DNA of 61,067 bases from JBPCOI01 sp051000395 (GTDB taxonomy: Bacteria; Actinomycetota; Actinomycetes; Mycobacteriales; Jatrophihabitantaceae), in NCBI GenBank assembly GCA_051000395.1, contig JBPCOI010000017.1:1-61067 (forward strand), written 5' to 3'. The position numbers were made by a program, and so were the translations under genes. Shown here piece by piece: positions 26,780-35,135 of this stretch. The notes under the pieces are model-generated. The model made no database searches and was not told the origin of the DNA. It was given only the letters and a program-made list of their open reading frames with translations. Positions within the stretch are counted from its first letter, which is position 1, and each line of letters starts with the position of its first letter.

Positions 26780-28393
26780 GTGAGCAGTCCCGCGCGACGT
26801 GCCGGCACCGGCGCGACGATCGGCCTGCTCTGCGCCGCCGTGGCGCTCGGCGTCGGTGAGGCGGCCGCCGCGCTCGTCCGGCCCTCGGCGGCCCCGGTGA
26901 TCGCGGTCGGTAACCGGCTCATCGTCCTGACGCCGGAATCGGTCAAGCGCTGGGCGATCAGCTCGTTCGGCACCGACGACAAGACCGTGCTGCTGTCGGG
27001 GATCTACGTCGTGCTCGCGGTGTTCGCCGCAGTCGTCGGCGTGCTCGCCCTGCGGTGGCTGGCGCTCGGCCTGGGGGCGGTGGCGGCCTTCGGCGTCGCC
27101 GGCGGCTACTGCGCACTGAGCGCCAACGCGGCGCAGTCCGGCGACGTGGTCCCCACCGTCATCGGCACGCTGGCTGCCGCGGTGACGATGGTGGGCCTCG
27201 TGCACCTGGCGCCGTCGGCGCGCGGCTCGGCTGAGCATCCGCGGCGCGCGGGCCCGCGTCATCAGCCGCTGCATGCCAACCGGCGGCGCTTCTTGCTCGG
27301 CAGTGCCGCGGCGGCCGCAGCCGCGGCGGTCACCGGCTTCGGCGGCCGCGCCGCGCAGCACGCTCGTTTCGACGTGGCTCAGGCGCGCGCGGCCGTGGTG
27401 CTGCCGCATCCGGTCGAGTCGGCGGTCCCGCACAGCGTCACGCCGGCCCCGTCCGCACCGCTCACCTCCGCACCACGAAGATCGAACACCCCGGATCTCG
27501 GCATGACCGCAGAGCCGTGGGACACGCCGAACAGCGCCTTCTACCGCATCGACACCGCGCTGAGCGTGCCGCAGATTGATCCGGCGCAGTGGTCGCTGCG
27601 CATCCACGGCATGGTCGACAACGCGATGACGTTGACGTTCCAGCAGCTGCTGGCCATGCCGCTGATCGAACGCTGGATCACGCTGTGCTGCGTGTCGAAC
27701 GAGGTCGGCGGCGGCCTCATCGGCAATGCCCGCTTCCTCGGCGCGCCGCTGGCCGCGGTGCTGCGTTCGGCGAGCGTGCATCCGGGCGCCGACCAGCTCG
27801 TGCTGTCCTCCTCCGACGGCATGACGATCGGCTCACCGACGGCCGTGGTGATGGACGGACGCGACTCGATGATCGCCGTCGGGATGAACGGCGTGCCGCT
27901 GCCGATCGAGCACGGCTTCCCCGCGCGGATCGTGGTGCCGGGGCTCTACGGCTACGTGTCGGCGTGCAAGTGGGTCGTCGACATCGAGGCCACGACCTAC
28001 GCGCAGCGGCAGGCGTACTGGGCGCAGGGCGGCTGGGCCGCGCAGACCGACATCAAGCTAGAGTCCCGCATCGACACGCCTCGGTCGGGGGCGAGCGTGC
28101 GGTCGGGGCAGGCGGTCGCGGTGGCCGGGGTCGCGTGGGACCAGCACGTCGGCGTCCTGGCAGTCGACGTCCAGGTGGACAACGGCGCCTGGCAGGCCGC
28201 TCGGCTCGCGCCCGTCCCGTCCACCGACACCTGGCGCCAGTGGGTGCTGGTGTGGACGCCACCGAAGCCCGGCTCGTACACGTTGCGGGTGCGCGCCACC
28301 GACGGCAGCGGTGTCGTGCAGACCGCGATGTCACAGCCGCCGTTCCCGAGCGGCGCCACCGGCCTGCACGCGATCACCGTGCGGGCCCGGTGA
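26780..28393 (+). CDS. Membrane-anchored molybdopterin oxidoreductase (sulfite-oxidase fold)
   Basis: A 537-residue protein with about four N-terminal membrane helices (residues 10-150), then a twin-arginine-like stretch NRRRFLLGSAAAAAAAAV from residue 167, an SUOX-fold molybdopterin domain and an Ig-like dimerisation domain at the C-terminus. The molybdenum-ligand cysteine is C304 in LCCVSNEVGGG; GLYGYVSACKWV is also typical. The catalytic domain faces outside the membrane. The substrate is unknown (sulfite, sulfoxide or other). It separates cysM from the rhomboid gene, which are close together in Mycobacterium, so this gene and the next look like an insertion into the block. Confidence 0.85.
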   Translation: MSSPARRAGTGATIGLLCAAVALGVGEAAAALVRPSAAPVIAVGNRLIVLTPESVKRWAISSFGTDDKTVLLSGIYVVLAVFAAVVGVLALRWLALGLGAVAAFGVAGGYCALSANAAQSGDVVPTVIGTLAAAVTMVGLVHLAPSARGSAEHPRRAGPRHQPLHANRRRFLLGSAAAAAAAAVTGFGGRAAQHARFDVAQARAAVVLPHPVESAVPHSVTPAPSAPLTSAPRRSNTPDLGMTAEPWDTPNSAFYRIDTALSVPQIDPAQWSLRIHGMVDNAMTLTFQQLLAMPLIERWITLCCVSNEVGGGLIGNARFLGAPLAAVLRSASVHPGADQLVLSSSDGMTIGSPTAVVMDGRDSMIAVGMNGVPLPIEHGFPARIVVPGLYGYVSACKWVVDIEATTYAQRQAYWAQGGWAAQTDIKLESRIDTPRSGASVRSGQAVAVAGVAWDQHVGVLAVDVQVDNGAWQAARLAPVPSTDTWRQWVLVWTPPKPGSYTLRVRATDGSGVVQTAMSQPPFPSGATGLHAITVRAR

Positions 28394-28425
28394 ACCGCTG
28401 ACCGGCACGGTGACGAACTACAGAC

Positions 28426-28854
28426 ATGAACCGCATCCTGCGCTGGGCCCTGGCCTTGGTCGTCGTCGTCGGCCTCGCGATCGACGCGTACAACCACTTC
28501 AACGTCGCCAGCCAGTACGCAGGCGTCAAGACGAGCACCGTCAGCCAGGCGACCCTGTTCCGGGTCGAGGCGGCCCTGGCGGTCCTCGCCGCGGTGCTCG
28601 TCGTGGTGTGGGCCAGTCGGTTGTCGGCCCTGTTCGCCCTGGCGGTAGCCGGCGGCGGGCTGATCCTGCTCGTGCTCTACCGCTACGTCGACGTCGGCAG
28701 GCTCGGCCCGATACCCGACATGTATCAGCCGATCTGGAACGTCCCGGGAAAGAAGTGGAGCGTGGTCGGCGAGGTGATCGCGATCGTGGGATCGCTGGCG
28801 CTGCTGGCGCACGGCTTCGTGGGGGCGCGCAGCGAGCGCAGGGTCCGGGCCTGA
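28426..28854 (+). CDS. Small four-helix membrane protein
   Basis: A 142-residue integral membrane protein: helices at ILRWALALVVVVGLAIDAY, ALAVLAAVLVVVWASRL, LFALAVAGGGLILLVLY and VIAIVGSLALLAHGF, with a conserved-looking loop PIPDMYQPIWNVPGKK. I recognise no family. It lies 32 bases after the molybdopterin oxidoreductase and could be its membrane partner (inference from position). Confidence 0.7.
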   Translation: MNRILRWALALVVVVGLAIDAYNHFNVASQYAGVKTSTVSQATLFRVEAALAVLAAVLVVVWASRLSALFALAVAGGGLILLVLYRYVDVGRLGPIPDMYQPIWNVPGKKWSVVGEVIAIVGSLALLAHGFVGARSERRVRA

Positions 28855-28874
28855 GCGCTGGTTAGGCTGCGGTG

Positions 28875-29561
28875 GTGAGCACGCCTGGCCTGCGCCTGCC
28901 CAGCTGGGTACCGACCCGCCGACGGGACGGCAGCACGCAGGCGCCGAGCACCGAGCCGCCGTTCGATCCCACCAGTTGGAGCGGCGCGCTGATCGTGATG
29001 TGCTCGCTCGGCGCCCTACTGTGGGCGATCCAGGTCGCGAACGCGGTCAACGGGCAGTCCTTCGACCGCTTCGGCCTGCGGCCGCGCCAGATCGACGGGC
29101 TGTGGGGAATCCTCACCGCGCCGTTCCTGCACGACGGGTACGCGCACCTGCTGTCCAACACCGCCCCGTTCGTGCTGATCGGCTGGGTGCTGCTGCTGTC
29201 CGGCATCCGCACCTGGCTGATCGTCACGGGCATCGTCGTCGTTCTCGGCGACCTGCTCACCTGGCTCGTCGCGCCGTCCGGGCTGATCGTCGGCGCGAGC
29301 GCGCTCGTCTTCGGCTGGCTCGGGTACCTGATTGCCCGCGCCTACTTCTCCCGCAAGCTCTGGTGGATCGTGGTCGCCGTGCTCGTGCTGTTCTTCTTCG
29401 GCGCCCTGCTCGGCAGCTTGCTGCCGAGCTTCGACTCGCAGGTCTCGTGGCAGTCACATGCGTGCGGCTTCGGCGCCGGCGTGGTGGCCGGGGCGCTGCT
29501 GCACCCGCGGCGGCGCCACAAGCCCAACCGGCCGAAGCAGGCGCGCCCGGCCGTATCCTGA
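28875..29561 (+). CDS. Rhomboid family intramembrane serine protease
   Basis: A 228-residue rhomboid protease with six membrane helices. FLHDGYAHLLSNTAPFVLIG holds the conserved HxxxN; the nucleophile serine is in VGASALVFGWLGY, where the usual GxSG reads GASA, and the catalytic His is in WQSHACGFGAG. Both catalytic residues are present. It corresponds to Rv1337, next to murI. TAGGCT six bases before GTG 28875 supports this start over the adjacent GTG 28872. Confidence 0.87.
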   Translation: MSTPGLRLPSWVPTRRRDGSTQAPSTEPPFDPTSWSGALIVMCSLGALLWAIQVANAVNGQSFDRFGLRPRQIDGLWGILTAPFLHDGYAHLLSNTAPFVLIGWVLLLSGIRTWLIVTGIVVVLGDLLTWLVAPSGLIVGASALVFGWLGYLIARAYFSRKLWWIVVAVLVLFFFGALLGSLLPSFDSQVSWQSHACGFGAGVVAGALLHPRRRHKPNRPKQARPAVS

Positions 29562-29566
29562 CCGAC

Positions 29567-30385
29567 GTGGCCGGACCCGAGCTCGACGCGCCGATCGGCA
29601 TGGTCGACTCCGGAGTCGGCGGCCTGACGGTCGCGCGGGCGGTGCTCGACCAGCTGCCGCACGAAGCCCTGCACTACGTCGGCGACACGGCCAACGGCCC
29701 GTACGGTCCCAAGCCGATCGCCGAGGTGCGCGCGCACGCGCTGACGGTGATGGACGAGCTCGTCGCCTCCGGTGTGAAGGCGCTGGTCATCGCGTGCAAC
29801 TCGGCCAGCGCCGCATGCCTGCGCGACGCGCGCGAACGATACGACGTGCCGGTCGTCGAGGTGATCCTGCCGGCGGTGCGACGGGCCGTGGCGGCGAGCC
29901 GTAACGGCCGCATCGGCGTCATCGGCACCGTCGCGACGGTGACCAGCGGTGCGTACGAGGACGCCTTCGCCGCGGCGTCCGGCGTCGAGGTCGTGAGCGT
30001 CGCCTGCCCGCGCTTCGCGGAGTTCGTCGAGCGTGGCGTGACGAGCGGGCGGCAGCTGCTCGGGCTGGCCGAGTCGTACCTGTCGCCGTTGAACGCGGCG
30101 GGAATCGACACCCTCGTGCTGGGCTGCACGCACTACCCGCTGCTGACCGGCCTGCTCTCGGTGGTGATGGGCGATCGCGTCACCCTCGTCTCCAGCGCCG
30201 AGGAGACCGCGAAGGACGTCTATAGGGTGCTCACGCAGACCGGCCTGCTGCGCCCGGACGACGCCGCCGAACCGCGGCACGTCTTCCGCACCACCGGGCC
30301 GTCGGAGTCATTCGTCCGGCTCAGCCACCGCTTCCTCGGACCCGAGGTCGCCGCGGTCGCACCGGCGTACGGAGGTGTGGGTTGA
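29567..30385 (+). CDS. murI: Glutamate racemase
   Basis: A 272-residue racemase making D-glutamate for peptidoglycan. The two catalytic cysteines are C77 (IACNSAS) and C187 (LGCTHYPLL), and the N-terminus GMVDSGVGGLTVARAV is typical. TATCCT seven bases before the GTG suggests a leaderless start only six bases after the rhomboid stop. The order rhomboid-murI-MBL matches Mycobacterium. Confidence 0.94.
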   Translation: MAGPELDAPIGMVDSGVGGLTVARAVLDQLPHEALHYVGDTANGPYGPKPIAEVRAHALTVMDELVASGVKALVIACNSASAACLRDARERYDVPVVEVILPAVRRAVAASRNGRIGVIGTVATVTSGAYEDAFAAASGVEVVSVACPRFAEFVERGVTSGRQLLGLAESYLSPLNAAGIDTLVLGCTHYPLLTGLLSVVMGDRVTLVSSAEETAKDVYRVLTQTGLLRPDDAAEPRHVFRTTGPSESFVRLSHRFLGPEVAAVAPAYGGVG

Positions 30386-30392
30386 TCACCGG

Positions 30393-31154
30393 ATGAAGCT
30401 GACGGTGCTGGGCTGCTCCGGCAGCGTGCCGGGGCCGGACTCGCCCGCGTCCGGCTACCTGCTCGAGGCCGAGGGTTACCGGCTGCTGATCGACCTCGGC
30501 CACGGGGCGTTCGGTGCGTTGCAGCGCTACGTCGACCCGGCCGCGGTGGACGCGATCGTGATCACCCACCTGCACGCGGATCACTACATCGACCTGACCG
30601 CCTACGTCGTCGCGCTGCGCTACGGCGGCGACCGGCGCTTTCGGGTCGGCGGTCCGGAGGGGCGGATCCCGCTGGTCGGGCCGGCCGGCACCCGCGACCG
30701 GCTGCAGGCGGCCTACGACCCGTTGGCGCGCCGCCTCGGCCTGCAGGAGCTGTTCGGCTTCTCGACTCCCGCGGCCGGAGAGCTGGGACCCTTCGGGTTG
30801 AGCTACGCCACGACGAACCATCCGGTGCCGACGACCGCGGTGCGGGTGAGCTGCGGCGATCGCGCGCTGGTGTACTCCGGCGACACCGGCGAGTGCGACG
30901 CGCTGGTCACCCTCGCCCAGGGTGCGGACGTGTTCCTGTGCGAGGCGTCGTTCGGGCCGGACGAGAAGTACGTGCCGGACCTGCACCTGACCGGGCGCCA
31001 GGCCGGCGAGCACGCCGACCGCGCCGGCGTCGAACGGCTTATCGTCACGCACGTCCCGCCATGGGGCTCGCGCGAGATCGCCGCGGACGAGGCCGCCGCC
31101 GCCTTCCACGGCCCCGTCGAGCTGGCGCAGCCCGGGACCGAGTACTGGATCTGA
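30393..31154 (+). CDS. Metallo-beta-lactamase fold hydrolase (Rv1339-like)
   Basis: A 253-residue MBL-fold protein with THLHADHYIDLTAY (HxHxDH), an NHPVP histidine segment, YSGDTGECD and a terminal THVPPWG. It is positionally equivalent to Rv1339, reported as an atypical cyclic-AMP phosphodiesterase; RNase Z-like activity is the alternative. It begins seven bases after murI, so it is cotranscribed. Confidence 0.88.
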   Translation: MKLTVLGCSGSVPGPDSPASGYLLEAEGYRLLIDLGHGAFGALQRYVDPAAVDAIVITHLHADHYIDLTAYVVALRYGGDRRFRVGGPEGRIPLVGPAGTRDRLQAAYDPLARRLGLQELFGFSTPAAGELGPFGLSYATTNHPVPTTAVRVSCGDRALVYSGDTGECDALVTLAQGADVFLCEASFGPDEKYVPDLHLTGRQAGEHADRAGVERLIVTHVPPWGSREIAADEAAAAFHGPVELAQPGTEYWI

Positions 31155-31198
31155 GGATCGTGACCCGGCCCCGGCGCGAGCCGGGGATCGGCCGATGC

Positions 31199-31603
31199 TC
31201 AGCCGGGCAGGAAGCTGAGGCGCACCTCGCGGATGGCGTTGTCGACGTTGGTGTCGACGAGGCAGATCGACTGCCACGTGCCCAGCTGCAGGCGTCCCGC
31301 CAGCACCGGCACGATCAGCGACGGCGCGATGAAGGCGGGCAGCACGTGGTCGCGGCCGTGGCCTGCCGAGCCGTGCCGATGCTGCCAGCTCGCGTCACGC
31401 GGCAGCAGGTTCTCCAGGGCTGCGAGCAGATCGTCGTCGCTGCCGGCACCGGTCTCGATCACGGCCACGCCGGCCGTGGCGTGCGGCACGAAGACGCCGA
31501 GCATGCCGTCCTGTTCGCTGCGCACGAAAGCGGTGCACTCCGCGGTCAGGTCGTGGACGGTGGGCCGGCTGCCGGTGCGGACCTGGATGGTGTCGCTGCG
31601 CAT
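31199..31603 (-). CDS. YjbQ/UPF0047 family protein
   Basis: A 134-residue YjbQ-family protein (secondary thiamine-phosphate synthase-like). GVFVPHATAGVAVIE, HRHGSAGHGRDHVLPAFIAP and RLQLGTWQSICLVDTN are the family signatures with the conserved histidines. It runs opposite to the flanking genes and interrupts the MBL-rph order. The ATG at 31603 fits the usual family length of about 130-140 residues. The biological role is uncertain. Confidence 0.87.
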   Translation of the reverse strand: MRSDTIQVRTGSRPTVHDLTAECTAFVRSEQDGMLGVFVPHATAGVAVIETGAGSDDDLLAALENLLPRDASWQHRHGSAGHGRDHVLPAFIAPSLIVPVLAGRLQLGTWQSICLVDTNVDNAIREVRLSFLPG

Positions 31604-31685
31604 GCCTCCATCCTGCCGGGCGAGGCGGAGCCGGTGAGCTGCAGCCGGCACGTCGGCGTCGGCACCATCACCTAGGCTCGGCTGC

Positions 31686-32408
31686 ATGTCCCGTCCTGAC
31701 GGCCGATCGGCCGACCAGCTGCGTCCGGTCACGATCACCCGCGACTGGCAGAAGTACGCCGAGGGATCGGCGCTGATCGAGTTCGGCGAGACGAAAGTGC
31801 TCTGCGCGGCGTCGGTGACGCAGGGCGTTCCGCGGTGGCGCAAGGGCAGCGGGCTCGGCTGGGTGACCGCGGAGTACGCGATGCTGCCGCGTGCCACCCT
31901 GACTCGCAACGACCGCGAGTCGGTGAAGGGCCGCGTGGGCGGGCGCACCCACGAGATCTCGCGGCTGATCGGCCGCTCGCTTCGGGCCGCGATCGACCTC
32001 TCGGCACTTGGGGAGAATTCGATCTCCATCGACTGTGACGTGCTCCAGGCCGACGGCGGCACCCGCACCGCGGCGATCACCGGTGCCTACGTCGCCCTCG
32101 CCGACGCGGTGAGCTGGCTGGCGGGCAAGGGCGCCTTGGCGCAGGCACAGCCGCTGGTCAATTCCATCTCCGCCGTCTCGGTCGGCGTGATCGACGGGCA
32201 GCCGAGACTGGATCTGATGTACGAGGAGGACGTGCACGCCGAGACCGACATGAACATCGTCGTCACCGGCGCCGGCGAATTCGTGGAGGTACAGGGCACG
32301 GCCGAGGGCGTGCCATTTCGCCGCGACGAGCTCGACGCGCTGCTCGACCTCGCCGTCGCCGGCTGCGCCCAGCTGGACAAGTTGCAGCAGGAGGCGCTCG
32401 ACCGGTGA
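31686..32408 (+). CDS. rph: Ribonuclease PH
   Basis: A 240-residue 3'-5' phosphorolytic exoribonuclease that trims tRNA precursors. SRPDGRSADQLRPVTITRDW, RESVKGRVGGRTHEISRLIG and DVLQADGGTRTAAITGAYVAL are diagnostic. TAGGCT lies seven bases before the ATG (leaderless). The stop overlaps the rdgB GTG by four bases, giving an rph-rdgB pair as in Mycobacterium. Confidence 0.95.
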   Translation: MSRPDGRSADQLRPVTITRDWQKYAEGSALIEFGETKVLCAASVTQGVPRWRKGSGLGWVTAEYAMLPRATLTRNDRESVKGRVGGRTHEISRLIGRSLRAAIDLSALGENSISIDCDVLQADGGTRTAAITGAYVALADAVSWLAGKGALAQAQPLVNSISAVSVGVIDGQPRLDLMYEEDVHAETDMNIVVTGAGEFVEVQGTAEGVPFRRDELDALLDLAVAGCAQLDKLQQEALDR

Positions 32409-33028
32409 GCGTCCCGACGCGGATCCTGCTCGCCAGTCGCAATCACGACAAGCTCGCCGAGCTGCGGCGCATCCTCATCCCCGCCCTCCCACACCTCGAC
32501 GCCGTCGGACTGGACGACGTCGCGCCCTACCCGGAGCTGCCCGAGACGGGCGCGACGTTCGAGGACAACGCACTGCTCAAGGCACGCGAGGCGTTCGCGC
32601 GCACCGGCCTGCCGAGTGTCGCCGACGACTCCGGTCTGACGCTCGACGCGCTCAACGGAATGCCCGGCGTGCTCTCGGCCCGCTGGGCGGGACGGCACGG
32701 CGACGACGAGGCGAACCTGCGCCTCGTGCTCGACCAGCTGGGCGATACCCCTAGCGAGCGCCTCGGTGCCGCGTTCGAATGTGCGCTCGCCTTCGTCGCG
32801 GCAGACGGCGAGACGGTCGTGCACGGACGGATGGCCGGGCGTCTGGTACGCGAACCGCGCGGGCACAACGGCTTCGGCTACGACCCGATCTTCGTACCGG
32901 ACGGCTACGAGCTCACCAGCGCCGAACTGGATCCGGAACGCAAGGACGCAATCAGCCACCGCGGGCAGGCGCTGCGGGCGCTCGTACCCCACCTGCTCGA
33001 ACGGTGCCGAAGCGAAGGAGAACCGTGA
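32405..33028 (+). CDS. rdgB: XTP/dITP pyrophosphatase (RdgB/HAM1)
   Basis: A 207-residue non-canonical purine NTP pyrophosphatase that clears ITP and XTP from the nucleotide pool. ILLASRNHDKLAELRRIL, ARTGLPSVADDSGLTLDAL, ARWAGRHGDDEAN and FGYDPIFVPDGY are the family motifs. The GTG start overlaps the rph stop, and its own stop overlaps the following ATG (TGATG). Confidence 0.94.
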   Translation: MSVPTRILLASRNHDKLAELRRILIPALPHLDAVGLDDVAPYPELPETGATFEDNALLKAREAFARTGLPSVADDSGLTLDALNGMPGVLSARWAGRHGDDEANLRLVLDQLGDTPSERLGAAFECALAFVAADGETVVHGRMAGRLVREPRGHNGFGYDPIFVPDGYELTSAELDPERKDAISHRGQALRALVPHLLERCRSEGEP

Positions 33029-34080
33029 TGACCACCACGACCGCCGCCTGGGCTGCCGCTGATGCGACCAGCCCGCTCGCACCGATCACGATCGAGCGCC
33101 GCGGCGTGGGTCCGGCCGATGTGGAGATCGACATCAGGTACTGCGGCATCTGCCATTCGGACCTGCATACTGCGCGCAACGACTGGGGCGGCACGGCGTA
33201 CCCGGTGGTGCCCGGGCACGAGATCGTCGGACGGGTGGTCGCGGTCGGTGCCGACGCCGTGCGGCACCGTGTCGGCGACCTGGTCGGTGTCGGCTGCCTG
33301 GTCGACTCGTGCGGGCAGTGCGCGGAATGTGCCGACGGCCTGCAGAACTACTGCAGCCGCGGCGCGACGTTCACCTACAACAGCGTCGACAAGCACGGCA
33401 CCGCGCCGCGCACCTACGGTGGCTACAGCGCCACGATCGTGGTGGCCGAGGACTTCGCGGTATCCATCCCGGACGGCCTGGACCCGGCGTCTGCCGCGCC
33501 GATCCTGTGCGCCGGAGTAACCGTGTACTCGCCGTTGCGTCACTACGATGTCGGCGCGGGCAGCCGGGTCGGCGTCGCCGGTTTCGGTGGCCTGGGCAGC
33601 ATGGGCGTCAAGATCGCGAAGGCGCTCGGTGCGGAGGTCACCGTGATCACGCGCTCCGAGCGCAAGGCCGACGACGCGCTCAAGGCGGCCGCCGACCACG
33701 TCCTGGTCGCCGGCGACGCCGCCGCGATGCGCGCGGCCGCCCGCTCGCTCGAGGTGATCCTGTCCACCATCCCGACCAGTCACGACCTCAACCCGTATCT
33801 GCAGCTGCTCGCCCGCGACGGCGCGTACGTGCTGCTCGGCGCGATCGAGCCGCTGCGCGAACCGATCCACGGCGGCCTGCTGGCGCGCGCCCGGATCAGC
33901 GTGACCGGCTCGCTGATAGGCGGCATTCCGCAGACGCAGGAGGTCCTCGAGTTCTGCGCGCAGCACGCCATCGCCGCCGACGTCCAGCTCATCGGCGTCG
34001 ACGGTGTCAACGAGGCTTACGACGAGCTGGCGGCCGGTGATCCCGGCTACCGCTACGTGATCGACATGGCGACACTCTGA
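33028..34080 (+). CDS. Zinc alcohol dehydrogenase, CAD/YahK type
   Basis: A 350-residue medium-chain NAD(P)-dependent alcohol dehydrogenase. Catalytic zinc: CGICHSDLH and GHEIVGRV; structural zinc: the cysteine cluster CGQCAECADGLQNYC; cofactor: GFGGLGSMGVKIAKALG. The family reduces broad aldehydes to alcohols, usually with NADPH. GAAGGAG precedes the start. Coupled to rdgB by a TGATG overlap, although it is not part of the conserved block. Confidence 0.9.
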   Translation: MTTTTAAWAAADATSPLAPITIERRGVGPADVEIDIRYCGICHSDLHTARNDWGGTAYPVVPGHEIVGRVVAVGADAVRHRVGDLVGVGCLVDSCGQCAECADGLQNYCSRGATFTYNSVDKHGTAPRTYGGYSATIVVAEDFAVSIPDGLDPASAAPILCAGVTVYSPLRHYDVGAGSRVGVAGFGGLGSMGVKIAKALGAEVTVITRSERKADDALKAAADHVLVAGDAAAMRAAARSLEVILSTIPTSHDLNPYLQLLARDGAYVLLGAIEPLREPIHGGLLARARISVTGSLIGGIPQTQEVLEFCAQHAIAADVQLIGVDGVNEAYDELAAGDPGYRYVIDMATL

Positions 34081-34118
34081 CGCGACCCTCTGACCCTCCG
34101 GCGCGCCGCGCGGCAGCG

Positions 34119-34427
34119 CTAGCGAACGCGGGGCGGCGCGGGACGCAGCCGGCGGCGGATGCCGCGCAAGACCCGGTGCGGCAGCGGCACGGCGGGCCGG
34201 ACGACCACCCGGGCAGGCGGATAGCCCTCATCGGGGCGGCCGGCGTTCATCGCTGACAGGCCGGCGATGAACGGGCGGCCGGCGTTCATCGCTGACAGGC
34301 CGGCGATGAACGCCTGCGGGTCGCCGCCGCGGTCGGGGTGGTTCGCGCGGATGAACGCGCGCCGCTCGGCTCGCTGCCGCGCGTGCTCGTCCACCTTGCC
34401 GACCCTCTCCTGCGTGCCGCATCCCAC
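34119..34427 (-). CDS. Short J-domain-like protein with internal duplication
   Basis: A 102-residue basic protein with a truncated J-domain core, RRAFIRANHPDRGGDPQAFI, which contains the HPD tripeptide, then a duplicated FIAGLSAMNAGRP unit and an Arg/Pro-rich tail. Short proteins with this HPDRGGDP segment occur in actinobacteria; the function is unknown, and the missing helices argue against a full Hsp70 cochaperone. GTG 34427 is the best start in this frame. The duplication comes from an exact 39-base DNA repeat and probably lengthens the protein relative to relatives. Confidence 0.6.
   Translation of the reverse strand: MGCGTQERVGKVDEHARQRAERRAFIRANHPDRGGDPQAFIAGLSAMNAGRPFIAGLSAMNAGRPDEGYPPARVVVRPAVPLPHRVLRGIRRRLRPAPPRVR
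34234..34311. repeat. Exact 39-base tandem duplication with internal hairpins
   Basis: Two identical 39-base units (34234-34272 and 34273-34311) lie inside the J-domain-like gene. Each contains GTTCATCGC and its reverse complement GCGATGAAC separated by ten bases, so each copy can form a nine-base-pair hairpin. The unit is a multiple of three and keeps the frame, adding 13 residues. Confidence 0.9.
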
Positions 34428-34477
34428 ACCGTCACGGTACCTGCGCGCCCCCTGCCGCGCCGCCACAGCCGCGCAGG

Positions 34478-35128
34478 TCAGTGATCGCCGAGAATGTCGT
34501 CGACGGTGATGTTGACCTTGACGCTGGTCAGGTCGACGGACTCCCGCAGCGTGGCGATGACGTGCTGCTGAACCCTGCGGGCGACGTCGGTGACCGGCTC
34601 CTCGTCGGTGACGGCGAGGGACAGGTCGATCACCGCGGTGCGGCCGAGAACGCCCACTGCGGCATGCGGGTGACGGTGCCCGAGGGTGGCCTTCTCGACG
34701 AGGGCCGCCAGACCCGGCTCGGTGCTTCGCCCGAACGCGACCCGGACGCCGGCGATCTGGCGGGCCGCGTCGCGGGCGAGCGTGGCCACGACCCGCGCCG
34801 CGATCCGCACGGCGCCCGCGTCGGTGACGTCCAGGGTGTACCAGACGTCCTTGACCAAGACCTTGACCCGGCTGAGCACGGCGGCGGTCAGCGTCGCTCC
34901 CAATCCCGGCGGGACGTCGACGGGCGAGGCCAGCGCGGTCGCGATCGGCGTCCACTGGATCTCGAGCTCGGTGACCGACGCCTGGCAGTGCACGCAGTCG
35001 CGCTGGTGCGCGTCCAGCTGCTCGCCGCGGCCGTCGGCGACCTGTTCGAGCAGCTCGTCGGGGTCGGCGCCGCACGGCAGCAAGCGGGCGTCCGAACTAG
35101 CGTCGGACCGCGAGTGCGGGGGGCTCAT
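34478..35128 (-). CDS. Probable anti-sigma factor: zinc-finger-like N-terminus fused to Asp23 domain
   Basis: A 216-residue protein. The N-terminal part (about residues 20-60) has HQRDCVHCQASVTE, an HxxxCxxC zinc-binding anti-sigma (ZAS) type motif. The C-terminal part (about 95-216) is an Asp23/Gls24 domain: VLVKDVWYTLDVTDAGAVRI, AAVGVLGRTAVIDLSLAVTD and VKVNITVDDILGD. The gene is seven bases behind an ECF sigma gene and translated with it. I infer it holds the sigma factor inactive and senses envelope state through the Asp23 domain, like the Asp23 proteins at 42956-45670. No membrane helix is present. Confidence 0.72.
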   Translation of the reverse strand: MSPPHSRSDASSDARLLPCGADPDELLEQVADGRGEQLDAHQRDCVHCQASVTELEIQWTPIATALASPVDVPPGLGATLTAAVLSRVKVLVKDVWYTLDVTDAGAVRIAARVVATLARDAARQIAGVRVAFGRSTEPGLAALVEKATLGHRHPHAAVGVLGRTAVIDLSLAVTDEEPVTDVARRVQQHVIATLRESVDLTSVKVNITVDDILGDH

Positions 35129-35135
35129 GTCCGAC

